Assembly: GCA_964461035.1 (NCBI GenBank)
Contig: CAYWRI010000001.1
Location: forward strand, 62,001-126,000
Reading direction: 5' to 3'
Source of the DNA: CAYZNE01 sp964461035
Lineage (GTDB): Archaea > Nanobdellota > Nanobdellia > Woesearchaeales > CAYZNE01
Length of the DNA: 64,000 nucleotides
Of this stretch, positions 34,758-44,062 are shown one piece after another. Below the pieces are notes generated by a model. It worked only from the letters and a program-made list of their open reading frames with translations, was not told the origin of the DNA and did not search any database. Within the stretch, counting starts at the first letter, position 1; every line of letters begins with the position of its first letter. The position numbers and the translations under genes were made by a program.

Positions 34758-35945
34758 TTACTCATCAATATCTTCTAAATTCAAATCAGTTGTTTGAATT
34801 GTAGAATCAGGAAATATTGGCTCATACAAAATAAAATCAAAAGAGTCAGAAAATTTATCATAGTTTCTAGGAGTTCTAGCATAAATTGAATAATAGTCAT
34901 CATCAAAATCTGAATATTTTAGAAAAATATCATAATAAAATCTTTCAGGCATGCCTTTTATTCTTCTACCAATATTTTCCGAAGCTATTGCAACAGATTC
35001 ACCGTAGGTTAATCTATTCGTTTTATCGGGAGATAACAATAAACCTCTCACATGACCTAATTCATGAATTAAAGCAATAGCGGGGTCACTAAACGAAATT
35101 TCTTGCCCCCACTTGCCAAGATTTAAAACAGAATTATCAATAGACGTAGATTCTTGAATAACTAAATGATTCTTACCTATAAAAAATCCTGCAGGATTTA
35201 AACTTCTCATATAAACAATATTAACTTCTTCTGAATGTTCAATAACATCATTAATTATTCTAAATAAACTCCTCTTATCACTATTTGTTCCATCGTAAAC
35301 CTCTTTTGAAGTAATATATCCAAAATCATCAGCATAAAATAAATCATCCTCAAAAAAAGAATTTAAGTTATCAACAACATTAACAAGAGTATCATCAAAA
35401 TTTAAAACTTCACGATTAGCATCTTCACCCAAAACATAAGTTGAAATATCAACAATATTAAGAAGAGTATCTTCAAGATAAACATTCTCATCATCAATAT
35501 AAGTTGAAATATCCATACATGCCTCAGAAACAGGAACCACTTTAAGTCGCATACCATCAGGATCAATCATATTCATAGGATTATTGGAAACATAAGAATA
35601 AGCATGATTATTACTCACAGGATCAACTCCAAGGAACTTACTAGAATCAAAATCATAATAGCGTGCATTAAAATAATAATTATTACTTGCATCTAATTCC
35701 TTACCCGTAAAACCAAACTTAACATTACTATTTTTTAATTGTTGACCATACGGTAAATTATTTGATTCAGCAACAACATTCTCATCGTCAAGAGTTAATC
35801 TATCACTACCCAATCTATCATTAATTTTAAAAGAAATCTCATTACCAACAATTTTAAAATCAGAACCATAACGCGTAATTGTTGAAGTAGCTACACTGCT
35901 TAAACAAAATAAAAATAGTAATAAAAATATGATAAATTTATTCAT
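34758..35945 (-). CDS. Secreted Rhs-core protein with M91-like HExxH C-terminal domain
   Basis: A 395-residue third member of the Rhs-core family. Signal peptide 1-20 and the core to residue 131 match the two genes at 6.2-8.7 kb. The tail begins with an internal repeat (DISTY...DTLLNIVD, then again) and ends in a domain with IALIHELGHVRG (zinc motif HELGH, 294-298). The arrangement recalls NleD/M91 peptidase domains found in bacterial Rhs and type III effectors. It stands alone, 27 kb from its paralogues, with no immunity-like neighbour. Peptidase activity is inferred. Confidence 0.75.
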   Translation of the reverse strand: MNKFIIFLLLFLFCLSSVATSTITRYGSDFKIVGNEISFKINDRLGSDRLTLDDENVVAESNNLPYGQQLKNSNVKFGFTGKELDASNNYYFNARYYDFDSSKFLGVDPVSNNHAYSYVSNNPMNMIDPDGMRLKVVPVSEACMDISTYIDDENVYLEDTLLNIVDISTYVLGEDANREVLNFDDTLVNVVDNLNSFFEDDLFYADDFGYITSKEVYDGTNSDKRSLFRIINDVIEHSEEVNIVYMRSLNPAGFFIGKNHLVIQESTSIDNSVLNLGKWGQEISFSDPAIALIHELGHVRGLLLSPDKTNRLTYGESVAIASENIGRRIKGMPERFYYDIFLKYSDFDDDYYSIYARTPRNYDKFSDSFDFILYEPIFPDSTIQTTDLNLEDIDE

Positions 35946-35967
35946 ATAATCAAATTAGATTTAAACG

Positions 35968-35978
35968 TTTAAAAATAT
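35968..35978 (-). promoter_or_regulatory. Conserved TATA-like box of Rhs copy 3
   Basis: TTTAAAAATAT on the plus strand, centred 28 bases from the ATG, as in the other two Rhs genes. Confidence 0.55.
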
Positions 35979-36004
35979 ATTCATTTAAAAGAAACAGATT
36001 AAAA

Positions 36005-37072
36005 CTATCGATTAGCGGCAATCTCAATTACATCGAGATGTTTTAATGGATATTCTTTACCGTGTGTGCGTTTTGTTTTAACATCAATGCATCTAATAAA
36101 GTTTTTACCAAAGTCTGTGTGTAGTTTGTATGCAAAGTCTATTGCAGTGCTACCTTCTTTCATGAGAAAACAATCAGGAATAACATTCCCATTCTGATCT
36201 TCTAATTTATTTACTCCCCCAGGATGTATTGCAATATATTTTAATAATTCAAAAACAGCAGAATTCAATATGTTCTGACAACCAGTTCCAAATTCAAACT
36301 TGTCAAGAACATTGGATTTTAAGAAAGTAAGTGCTTTTTTTTGCTGTTCATTTAATTTTTCATTACCTAATTCAGTAATTTTAAAATCTTTAGAACCCGG
36401 AATATAATCTATTAAATTATGTTTTGCAGCTTCTTTTAATGCTAATTCTGATTCAGAAGAGCAAGGTAAAATAATTCTGTCTGAAAATTGCGTTCTTAAT
36501 TTTTCATAGTTTTCTTGAGCACCAGGAATATCTACTTTATTAGCTGCAACAATCATTGGTTTTGTTTTTTTTCTTAAAAATGCTGCTAAACTAAATAAAT
36601 TCTTTTCAGTCCATTCGCTTGGTTTTTGAGGAGGAAGTGATAATTCAGATATTCCTTGTTTTATCATGTCTTCGTCTACACCAAGGCCTGATAATTGTTT
36701 TGCTAGTGCTTTATTTATTTCTGTGTGTTCCTGCTGTATTTGTCTTGCGAATTTTTCCCAACCTTTATTTAATATTCTTAAATACCAATAATCCATTTCT
36801 TCTTCTAAGAATAAAACATCTTGAGCAGGATCATAACTTCCTTGTTCAACGGGTTCACCTTTTTCATTTGTAGAACCAGAAACATCTATTACATTAATAA
36901 GCACATCTGCCTGTCTTAAATCATCTAAGAACTGTGAACCCATTCCTTTTCCTTCATGTGCTCCAGGAACAAGACCTGCTACATCAATCAGATCAACAGG
37001 CACAAATCTGTATTTATCTAAAATAAATCCTTCTCTTGGATTTGCTATTTTGTCAAATTCTCTTGCAACATC
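36005..37072 (-). CDS. OBG/YchF-type GTPase, N-terminus lost in assembly gap
   Basis: The frame runs out of the N-gap without interruption, so at least 356 residues are visible but the P-loop (G1) is missing. VDLIDVAGLVPGAHEGKGMG is the G3 region, NKVD is G4, and the C-terminal 80 residues form a TGS domain (FAYKLHTDFGKNFIRCIDVKTKRTHG). Archaeal YchF-related GTPases bind ribosomes or tRNA. The TGS domain and spacing place it in this group. The first Met after the gap (37003) is internal and is not the start. Confidence 0.85.
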   Translation of the reverse strand, partial: DVAREFDKIANPREGFILDKYRFVPVDLIDVAGLVPGAHEGKGMGSQFLDDLRQADVLINVIDVSGSTNEKGEPVEQGSYDPAQDVLFLEEEMDYWYLRILNKGWEKFARQIQQEHTEINKALAKQLSGLGVDEDMIKQGISELSLPPQKPSEWTEKNLFSLAAFLRKKTKPMIVAANKVDIPGAQENYEKLRTQFSDRIILPCSSESELALKEAAKHNLIDYIPGSKDFKITELGNEKLNEQQKKALTFLKSNVLDKFEFGTGCQNILNSAVFELLKYIAIHPGGVNKLEDQNGNVIPDCFLMKEGSTAIDFAYKLHTDFGKNFIRCIDVKTKRTHGKEYPLKHLDVIEIAANR

Positions 37073-37172
37073 NNNNNNNNNNNNNNNNNNNNNNNNNNNN
37101 NNNNNNNNNNNNNNNNNNNNNNNNNNNNNNNNNNNNNNNNNNNNNNNNNNNNNNNNNNNNNNNNNNNNNNNN
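37073..37172. other. Assembly gap (100 N)
   Basis: Exactly 100 N, a scaffold placeholder; the true length is unknown. It interrupts the GTPase gene on the left and the transglutaminase-like gene on the right. Confidence 0.99.
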
Positions 37173-38023
37173 CAAATAAAATAAAAGAAAGTCTTACTCC
37201 AACTGCTTTAAAAACAATAACATCTGAATTTAAAGAAAATCCTGAAAAAATTATTAAAGTAATGATTGAAAATCTGAGAGCTATATCCACAAACAATAGT
37301 TATTCTGAGAAAGAACAAGAAAAAAAATTAGATTTATATTATAATGCTTGGGTTGATTTATTAATTAGATTTGATGATAAATTGTTTCCAAGAACAAACC
37401 CTTCGAGAGTGTATTCCGGAATTCCAGATTATATTCCCGAGGGCTTAGTTGATATGGGATTTAATCCTAGCTTAAATGAAAGAAATTCAAGAGAAAAAAT
37501 CTATATTGAAAAAGAGCGTCTTTTAAGAGGTTCAAAAAAATTATTTTTCTATGCCCTAAAAAATGGTTTAGATGAAAAACAAACAATAAGATTAATTGCA
37601 GATGCAGTTTACCAGAAAATGCCCCTAGATCGTGTTAATAGAGGAAATAACTTCGGTGATAAAACAATTAAGTTGTTAGAAGATATTATTCAATCGCCTG
37701 AGCCTAAAGCAGTTTGTAGACATCAGTCATTAACTGCTCAGGTTTTAATTCAATCTATGGGAATTGTTTCAAGACTTTTAAAGTGTAATGTTTATTCTGA
37801 TACAACTTTACTGGGAGCTCATTCTGCAAATTTAGTCAATTTTCAGAATAACTGGTATCTTTTAGATATTACAATACCCCTGAAAATAAATGGAGAATTA
37901 AAATTTGCATTTGCTATTAAATATGAAAAAATTGATACACATAAAAATAATTATGAATGGAAAAATCCTACAACTAACATGATATACAAATCAAGAAATG
38001 ATATGTTTTATAGAATAAAATGA
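37173..38023 (+). CDS. Transglutaminase-like protein, N-terminus lost in gap
   Basis: The frame is open from the gap edge; Met 37262 is probably internal. The C-terminal half has a transglutaminase-like Cys-His-Asp triad: Cys codon 37715-37717 in VCRHQSLTAQVL, His 37820-37822 in GAHSANLV, and Asp 37865-37867 in WYLLDIT. Such domains act as peptidases, transglutaminases or peptide N-glycanases. The stop overlaps the next gene by four bases (ATGA), so the two are translationally coupled. No signal peptide is visible in what remains. Confidence 0.7.
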
Positions 38024-39486
38024 CAAAAGATTATAATTTTCAAAGTCAGAGAAGTCCTAAATGGAATGAAATTAGTGATGAGGATTTGACGGTTAATAGT
38101 ATGAAGTATAATTCTGAAAAAATTGCTGATGCGGGTAGAGGAAGTGACATTAGTTTTATTAATGTGCCTGATCAATTTATGGCAGGATTAAGCGAACCTA
38201 TTTCAATTAATTCTGGCAAAACAGATGCAAGTGTAACAACAAACCCTATTCTTCAGGAAAATTCTGCTGAATTAATAAGTACTGGAAGAACTCAGTATAC
38301 TTGTAACAAGAAAGATACCATAATAAAATCCAACAAAAACGAATTCTTAACTAATCTAGAAATAGAACTATACAGAGGACTTAGAGAAAAAGGAATACAT
38401 AATTTTGATGTTGAAGAAGCAGATGGTAAAATAATGATGCCATATCTTGGGAATAATATTAAAGAATTTTTCAATACCATATATTTAGAATTACTTTTTG
38501 ATGCAACTAAAAATAATTTTTCTCCTCAAAAAGCCAGAGAAATTTGTGAAGAAATACTTCAAGCAGTTACAGAAAAGTGTTTTGACAGAATTATTGAATA
38601 TAATATTGCTTCTGAACAAATATTAAGTAAAGAAGATAAAATAGATATTAAAAAATTTAACAAAGATAGATTAATGAGTTCTATGAACTTAAGTACAAAG
38701 GATGTTAAAAAAAATTATTTTCTTTTTCGTATTGCTGAATGTCTTCCTAATTTACAAAATGATGAATTGGCTGCATTCCAACCAATAGCAGACATATTAG
38801 AAAACACTATGCAAAACTCATCCTGGTCACTTGATTCACATCCTGAAAATATCATTATAACTCCTGGAAACTTAAAACCCGAAGAATATACAAATAAATG
38901 CAATTTTGATATTTACATTGTTGATTATAACAGGGTGAGAGAAAGTTCAATTTTTATGCAGTATGCAAGAATCATGGATGCATTTATACCTCTGAAACTA
39001 GCATCGCTTAGCAGAGAAGAAACTAATAGTCCTTATGTTATACCTGGAACAAATAAAAGTGATTTTCTTATTAAAAAATATTTCTTAGCATATTTTTATC
39101 AAAAAAGCAAAGAAAAAGGACTTTTTAATTTGGCTGAAAATGAGATTCAAAATCCAGATATTACTTCCCAGGTTTGTAGATTGTATATTGGCTTAAGAAA
39201 TACTTGGAATACATTTAGAAAAAAACTTGTTAAATCAAACAATTATACTGATGTTGTGAATAATTATTCTGAAGTTCAGTTTTATTTAGCTGTGGTAAAA
39301 GAATCATTACTGGCCGTACAGACTTTGCAAAATTTTTACAAAAATAAAAACCCTAATTTTATAGACAATGATCTTGATACTCAAAAAATAGCCATCATAC
39401 TGGACAAAACCATTATGAAATCTATAGGTGATTGTGGAATTGAAAAGAAATTAAATGATGCAAAAAAATGGCAATATGAACTTTAA
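38020..39486 (+). CDS. Kinase-like (APH/protein-kinase fold) protein
   Basis: A 488-residue protein. The C-terminal half carries a catalytic-loop-like DSHPENI (Asp272, Asn277) and, about 30 residues later, VDYN (Asp302) in the position of the metal-binding DFG-type Asp. That spacing suits aminoglycoside-phosphotransferase or atypical kinase folds, although a phosphate-binding loop is not clear. The N-terminal 100 residues look disordered. It is coupled to the transglutaminase-like gene and overlaps the convergent PhoU-like gene by four bases. Function unknown; kinase activity is a hypothesis. Confidence 0.55.
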   Translation: MTKDYNFQSQRSPKWNEISDEDLTVNSMKYNSEKIADAGRGSDISFINVPDQFMAGLSEPISINSGKTDASVTTNPILQENSAELISTGRTQYTCNKKDTIIKSNKNEFLTNLEIELYRGLREKGIHNFDVEEADGKIMMPYLGNNIKEFFNTIYLELLFDATKNNFSPQKAREICEEILQAVTEKCFDRIIEYNIASEQILSKEDKIDIKKFNKDRLMSSMNLSTKDVKKNYFLFRIAECLPNLQNDELAAFQPIADILENTMQNSSWSLDSHPENIIITPGNLKPEEYTNKCNFDIYIVDYNRVRESSIFMQYARIMDAFIPLKLASLSREETNSPYVIPGTNKSDFLIKKYFLAYFYQKSKEKGLFNLAENEIQNPDITSQVCRLYIGLRNTWNTFRKKLVKSNNYTDVVNNYSEVQFYLAVVKESLLAVQTLQNFYKNKNPNFIDNDLDTQKIAIILDKTIMKSIGDCGIEKKLNDAKKWQYEL

Positions 39487-40364
39487 GATTCTGTTTTCTC
39501 AGCCTGAATTACTGCAATTAATGGACTTGAAGCAAGATAAATTAATCTCGCTATTGATAATATATAATGAGAAATAACAGGATCTTTTTCAGACAAAATT
39601 TTCTTTCGTTTAGTATAACATATTTCCTGATCCATTAAGTGCAATTTTATCAGTAATTCTGAATCTTTTTGAAGATACCCTTTATGCAATACCTCAAACA
39701 TCTCTAACAAATACTGAAACTGTTTTTTTTGAGATTCATTTAACTTTTTATTTGATAAATATTCTTCAAGATGTTTACACTGAATAGCTATTTGTGTCAT
39801 ATTACTAAGAAATTGCCATAGGGGTAATTCTGTTAACTCAACAGTGTTTTTTTTTGACAGAATCCTTTTCAGAAAATTATCATATTTTTGCAAAGTATTA
39901 ACTTCAGAAACTATTGATTCGAAACCAATATTTCTCAGAATCTCCTTTAAAACAAAAAAAGATTTGTCAAGTATTATCCTGAAATTTTCAAGTGATGGTT
40001 CTGATACTGTCTCACATGAATATGTGTTTTTGGATTTTGTAAATATTTCAAAACCTAATAAATATTTAGAAACGACTTCTTCAAGATCTTTTTTTCTGCC
40101 ATTATAAGTCACCGTTATTTTATCATACCCTATTCTGTATAAATTTACAAGATTTGTTCTTATTCCGCTTTCTCTTGTTTTCTTTATGTCAATAGAAATT
40201 GTTTTAGGTTTTTTAACAGATTCTGAAAGAGATATTATTAGATTATTCTTATTTTCATTTACTGATAACTCAAATCCTTTTTTCAGTTGATTTTTTTGAA
40301 TCCATTTTATTGGTAAGGACATTACCATACAATTATTACCTAATTCTATTATTTTTCTATTCAT
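39483..40364 (-). CDS. PhoU-like regulator with AbrB-type N-terminus
   Basis: A 293-residue protein. Residues 1-45 (RKIIELGNNCMVMSLPIKWIQKNQLKKG) are a SpoVT/AbrB-like beta-hairpin DNA-binding domain, and the rest is a PhoU-like helical bundle. Archaeal proteins with this layout are annotated as phosphate uptake regulators. No pst transporter genes lie nearby, so its target may be elsewhere. Confidence 0.8.
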   Translation of the reverse strand: MNRKIIELGNNCMVMSLPIKWIQKNQLKKGFELSVNENKNNLIISLSESVKKPKTISIDIKKTRESGIRTNLVNLYRIGYDKITVTYNGRKKDLEEVVSKYLLGFEIFTKSKNTYSCETVSEPSLENFRIILDKSFFVLKEILRNIGFESIVSEVNTLQKYDNFLKRILSKKNTVELTELPLWQFLSNMTQIAIQCKHLEEYLSNKKLNESQKKQFQYLLEMFEVLHKGYLQKDSELLIKLHLMDQEICYTKRKKILSEKDPVISHYILSIARLIYLASSPLIAVIQAEKTES

Positions 40365-40500
40365 ATTATTTGTTAAGTGCTATTCTTTTTTAAACTTTTT
40401 GAAAATTATAATGAACACTATAAATTATTGTGAAAACATATAAATATTACGGACGCATTCGTAATCATTGATTAGTGGTAAGCTATGAAATAGAAAATAA

Positions 40501-40580
40501 GTAATTACGAAAGAATTATGTAATTTATCTACTAATTTAAACCGAAATTATTACAAAACAAAAACTAAATAACAGGGATA
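40501..40580 (+). promoter_or_regulatory. Shared upstream element, copy 1
   Basis: TGTAATTTATCTACTAATTT and the following bases up to AAAACTAAATAA match the segment at 42191-42243 at roughly four of five positions over about 52 bases. Just before it are two hairpins (ATTACG/CGTAAT and AATTAC/GTAATT). The element precedes the 40584 gene, and its partner precedes the 42256 gene. Confidence 0.45.
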
Positions 40581-40583
40581 TAA

Positions 40584-41144
40584 ATGTCAGCTGATAAAAA
40601 CGAAAAGAATGAATTAACTCGAAAACAAAAAACAAATATTGCCAGAGGAGTTTCAGCAGTAATAATAATTGGGGCGACTGTAGGTGGTGTATCACTATAT
40701 AAAAATGCACAGATTATTTTTTCATATAAAGGAACACTTCAGGATTCTACTAATGTTGTATATGAAGAAAAAGCTAATCGTAATAAATTGGAATTAACAT
40801 ATATTTCAGGGTTAAAAGAAATATATATTGAGGATGGTGGTCAAAAAAACTCTATAATGCGAGAAGATGCACCAACCGCGCAAGAAGGTCCGCGAATAAA
40901 TTTTGATTCTACTGGAAAAATTAAATCTATTGATGAAACTGTTGAAGATGATACTGCGAATGTAAATAACTCTGATTTGGTGGATAAGTTTGAATCGCAT
41001 TATGGAAATCATCCAATTATCAAAAGAGGTAACGAAGTTAAATCTAATAAATATATTAATAAAAAATTTAGGGATACGCGGAACTTTATCAAAACTAGAA
41101 TAGAATATCATAGAAAAACAAATATGAGATTACAAAGATTTTAA
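40584..41144 (+). CDS. Single-pass membrane protein of unknown function
   Basis: A 186-residue protein with one membrane helix (about residues 21-42, ARGVSAVIIIGATVGGVSLY) after a basic N-terminus. The remaining 140 residues are hydrophilic and end in a very basic tail (TRIEYHRKTNMRLQRF). No family recognised. It begins a block of three same-strand genes that share either protein or upstream similarity. Confidence 0.55.
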   Translation: MSADKNEKNELTRKQKTNIARGVSAVIIIGATVGGVSLYKNAQIIFSYKGTLQDSTNVVYEEKANRNKLELTYISGLKEIYIEDGGQKNSIMREDAPTAQEGPRINFDSTGKIKSIDETVEDDTANVNNSDLVDKFESHYGNHPIIKRGNEVKSNKYINKKFRDTRNFIKTRIEYHRKTNMRLQRF

Positions 41145-41213
41145 GTGAAGCTCAAAAAATGTGAAATTTAAGGTTTACCCAAAATAATAACGAAAAATAA
41201 AGGTGATTATAAA

Positions 41214-42098
41214 ATGTCAGAACCAAAACAAACAGATATGAAAAAGATGAACAAAGAATTATTTAGAGGAGGGGAATATAATACTTCAAACACTTTTGAA
41301 GTTATTGAGCATTTACCTTTAATTTCAGGATTTGTAGACAATGTGTCAAATCTTGAGGAATTAAGAAAAAGAAGATTAAATCATAGTCTTAGGGGAGAGG
41401 AAGGTATTGAAAGTAAGTTTAGTGATATTAAAATAGTAGGATATGAAAAAGAAACTCCTGACAGAACTATAAGTTCTGCGAATTTCTTATTTATAGGTTA
41501 TTCTGCTTGGCAAAATATTCCTATAACCCAAAAGGGTTTTTTAAAAAATAGAAAAGATAAAGCATTAATACTTCTAGATCAATTAGATGAAGAATTCAAG
41601 TTATATACTGGAAAATTTGATCATGCTTTGCAAACTTCTCAAGGAGTCTTTAGTGCAGGAACAGGTTATTTTTTAATAGGATTACGTCCTGCAAATGGAG
41701 AATTACATTTGCTTAATATAAATAACCAAAAAAATACTTGTGATATGATTTTGGCAGTGCCTAATTTTATAAAGTATTCTCAACTTCACCCAAGTGTATC
41801 TGGGTCAATGTTTTCTTCGATTTACGAAATGAGTATTAAAGCCCAACTTGAAACATTTTATAATATAACACCAGAGGGTCAAAAAACATTAAGTGGTATT
41901 ATAGATATAGAAGGATTCAAAAAATTTACTCAAAATTTTTTAGATAATTTGAAAGGAAGAGGAGTGCGCTCAGAAGAAATACAAAAAAGCTTAGAAGATA
42001 ATATACTTAAATTTGATACTATGCGTAATAAAATTAGTGAGAGGTTAGATCAGAATCCTGGATATGAAAATAAAGCTATATGTATTTATGGATTTTAA
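41214..42098 (+). CDS. Hypothetical protein, paralogue of 42256 gene
   Basis: A 294-residue soluble protein of unknown family. Shared landmarks with the downstream paralogue are HLPLISG, ISSANFLFIGYSAW, GTGYFLIGLRP, GELHLLNIN and CDMILAVPNFIK. Relative to the paralogue it has an additional stretch of about 35 residues between the PNF block and the C-terminal helices. GGTGATT precedes the ATG. No catalytic motif or signal peptide seen. Confidence 0.65.
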   Translation: MSEPKQTDMKKMNKELFRGGEYNTSNTFEVIEHLPLISGFVDNVSNLEELRKRRLNHSLRGEEGIESKFSDIKIVGYEKETPDRTISSANFLFIGYSAWQNIPITQKGFLKNRKDKALILLDQLDEEFKLYTGKFDHALQTSQGVFSAGTGYFLIGLRPANGELHLLNINNQKNTCDMILAVPNFIKYSQLHPSVSGSMFSSIYEMSIKAQLETFYNITPEGQKTLSGIIDIEGFKKFTQNFLDNLKGRGVRSEEIQKSLEDNILKFDTMRNKISERLDQNPGYENKAICIYGF

Positions 42099-42190
42099 TA
42101 TTTATTTTTTATTTTTTTATACTTCTTAAACTAAAATGCTTAAATTAAATATTTCAAAAGTCAGTAAAAGTTTTAAATGAAAAAATCATG

Positions 42191-42243
42191 TAACTCATCG
42201 ACTAATTTCGACTGAAATCATTGCAAAACAAAAACCAAATAAA
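42191..42243 (+). promoter_or_regulatory. Shared upstream element, copy 2
   Basis: TGTAACTCATCGACTAATTT and following bases to AAAACCAAATAA, matching 40501-40580 region. TTTC-GACT-GAAA could form a small hairpin. It ends 12 bases before the 42256 ATG. Confidence 0.45.
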
Positions 42244-42255
42244 TATATTCATAAA

Positions 42256-43047
42256 ATGAAAAAAGCTAAAAAAATTGATATACTTGAAATAAAAAAGGAA
42301 TTTTTTAAAACAAAAAAAATTACTAATGAAACTAGCACAAATGAAGCAATTGAACTATTACCTCTAATTTCAGGATATAGTTGTGGCCTTACTGAATCCG
42401 ATCCTCAGGTTCTTAGAAGTAGAAGAACAATCTTCCAATTTGGAGAGGATACGCCTGCAAAATTTAGAGATATACAATTAATTGGCTATAATGGAATTTC
42501 AGCAAATACAAGTTTGAGCACAGCAAACTTTATTTTTAAAGGTTATGCTACTTGGACAAATGTTCCACTATTCAGAAAAAAAGGTTTTAGAAAAATAGAT
42601 GACAAAGCAATAAGTTTATTAGCTCAAATGGACTCTGAATTTGGATTATACAAATCTGAATATTCGGGTAATCCGCATGTTGAAACCAGTGCAGGTAATT
42701 TTTATCCTGGAACAGGATATTTTTTAGTAGGACCAAGACCTGTAGAAGGAGAAATACATCTATTAAATGTAAACCCTGAAGAAAACACGTGCGATATTTT
42801 AATTGCGGTTCCAAATTTCGTAAAATGGGGATATGTTGATGCACTTACTGGAATGAATAGTAATGCAGAATATAAATCCTTAGGGTTCAAGGATAATTTA
42901 GAGGGAAAAGGATTTTTCTCAAAAGAAATTCAGGGAAAATTAGAAAAGGCATTAAGGAAATACGATGAATTTACAGGTAAAGTGGGTCGTATTCTAAAGA
43001 GCCAACCTGACTTTAAAAAGCAAGTAATAGCAACATATGTATATTAA
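42256..43047 (+). CDS. Hypothetical protein, paralogue of 41214 gene
   Basis: A 263-residue paralogue of the preceding gene, with LLPLISGY, LSTANFIFKGYATW, GTGYFLVGPRP, GEIHLLNVN and CDILIAVPNFVK in the same order. Conservation of the Gly-rich and Asn/Pro positions suggests one folded domain of about 180 residues followed by a helical tail. No known family recognised, and no gene nearby suggests a role. Confidence 0.65.
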   Translation: MKKAKKIDILEIKKEFFKTKKITNETSTNEAIELLPLISGYSCGLTESDPQVLRSRRTIFQFGEDTPAKFRDIQLIGYNGISANTSLSTANFIFKGYATWTNVPLFRKKGFRKIDDKAISLLAQMDSEFGLYKSEYSGNPHVETSAGNFYPGTGYFLVGPRPVEGEIHLLNVNPEENTCDILIAVPNFVKWGYVDALTGMNSNAEYKSLGFKDNLEGKGFFSKEIQGKLEKALRKYDEFTGKVGRILKSQPDFKKQVIATYVY

Positions 43048-43145
43048 AAAATAGTATTATTTTTATTCAATTATTTTTGAAAAATAGCTAAGTTGTTAAT
43101 TACATTAATGAACAGAATTATAAGAATAGTAAAAAACATAATAAA

Positions 43146-43970
43146 TTAATTTTTATACTTACGAGCAAATTTCAAGATGTGTTTTCTTGTTAAGTCTGCA
43201 ATTTCTTTGTCATGATTAAATACAACAGTGATTTCAAATCTGTTATCATCACGCATAGTCATAAACATATTAATTGCCGCAGTGCTTGTCAAACTCTTCA
43301 ACTTATTATGAGTTTTACTATGATAATCAACCAAATCTTCTTTAGTATAATACATGAAAATAGTTGTGTCTCCTAAAACAATTGTTGAATGCGGAGTAGA
43401 ATGCGGAACTCCAAGAAGCACATTAACACCAATAGATCTTAAGCATTTAGCAATGTACCTATTAACAAGATTCTTTTTTTCAACAAGAAATATGCATTTA
43501 TTCTCATTTACAAATTTTTTAACAAAACTTAATTCTTTTTTATCTCTTCCAAAATAACCAAAGTTTTTAACATGCACAAGAACACTTTTGTCTTTGGAAA
43601 GATTGAATTTTCCATTTTTTAGCTGATTTATAAAAAACTCCCACGCATTACCCACATTAGGAAATTTTAAAGTTTTTACATGTTCATTAAAATTGTTCTG
43701 TTTTATGGTCTCGTTGAATTGCGACAAAGTCAGAAAAATAGTTTTAATCCATTCTTGATTTATTTCCCAAAATTTATTGTTTTTATTTATTATATTTTCA
43801 TAGTTTAACATATTCAGAACTTTAATAATTCCTTGATAAGTTATAGATTTCTGGTAATCTTTCTTTAGAATTATTTTAATTTCGCCAACCGTTAAATCTT
43901 GATGAGTTAAAAGAATATTTAATAGGATATTCTTTAAAGATTTTTCAGGAGGAAATATGTTTGTTAGCAT
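43146..43970 (-). CDS. Winged-helix transcriptional regulator-like protein
   Basis: A 274-residue protein. Residues 15-75 form a winged helix (LTVGEIKIILKKDYQKSITYQGIIKVLNML), and the C-terminal 150 residues form an alpha/beta ligand- or effector-type domain (STIVLGDTTIFMYY and following). This looks like a TrmB/ArsR-type regulator with a sensor domain. Its targets are unknown. It stands alone, divergent from the TPR gene. Confidence 0.65.
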   Translation of the reverse strand: MLTNIFPPEKSLKNILLNILLTHQDLTVGEIKIILKKDYQKSITYQGIIKVLNMLNYENIINKNNKFWEINQEWIKTIFLTLSQFNETIKQNNFNEHVKTLKFPNVGNAWEFFINQLKNGKFNLSKDKSVLVHVKNFGYFGRDKKELSFVKKFVNENKCIFLVEKKNLVNRYIAKCLRSIGVNVLLGVPHSTPHSTIVLGDTTIFMYYTKEDLVDYHSKTHNKLKSLTSTAAINMFMTMRDDNRFEITVVFNHDKEIADLTRKHILKFARKYKN

Positions 43971-44062
43971 AACAAAGAGAATCCTTGTTTTATTTTTAAA
44001 CTTTTTGTTTAATTTTTTTATACCCTTATTTTATTAGTAATCAAATCATTCTTTATTTCACA

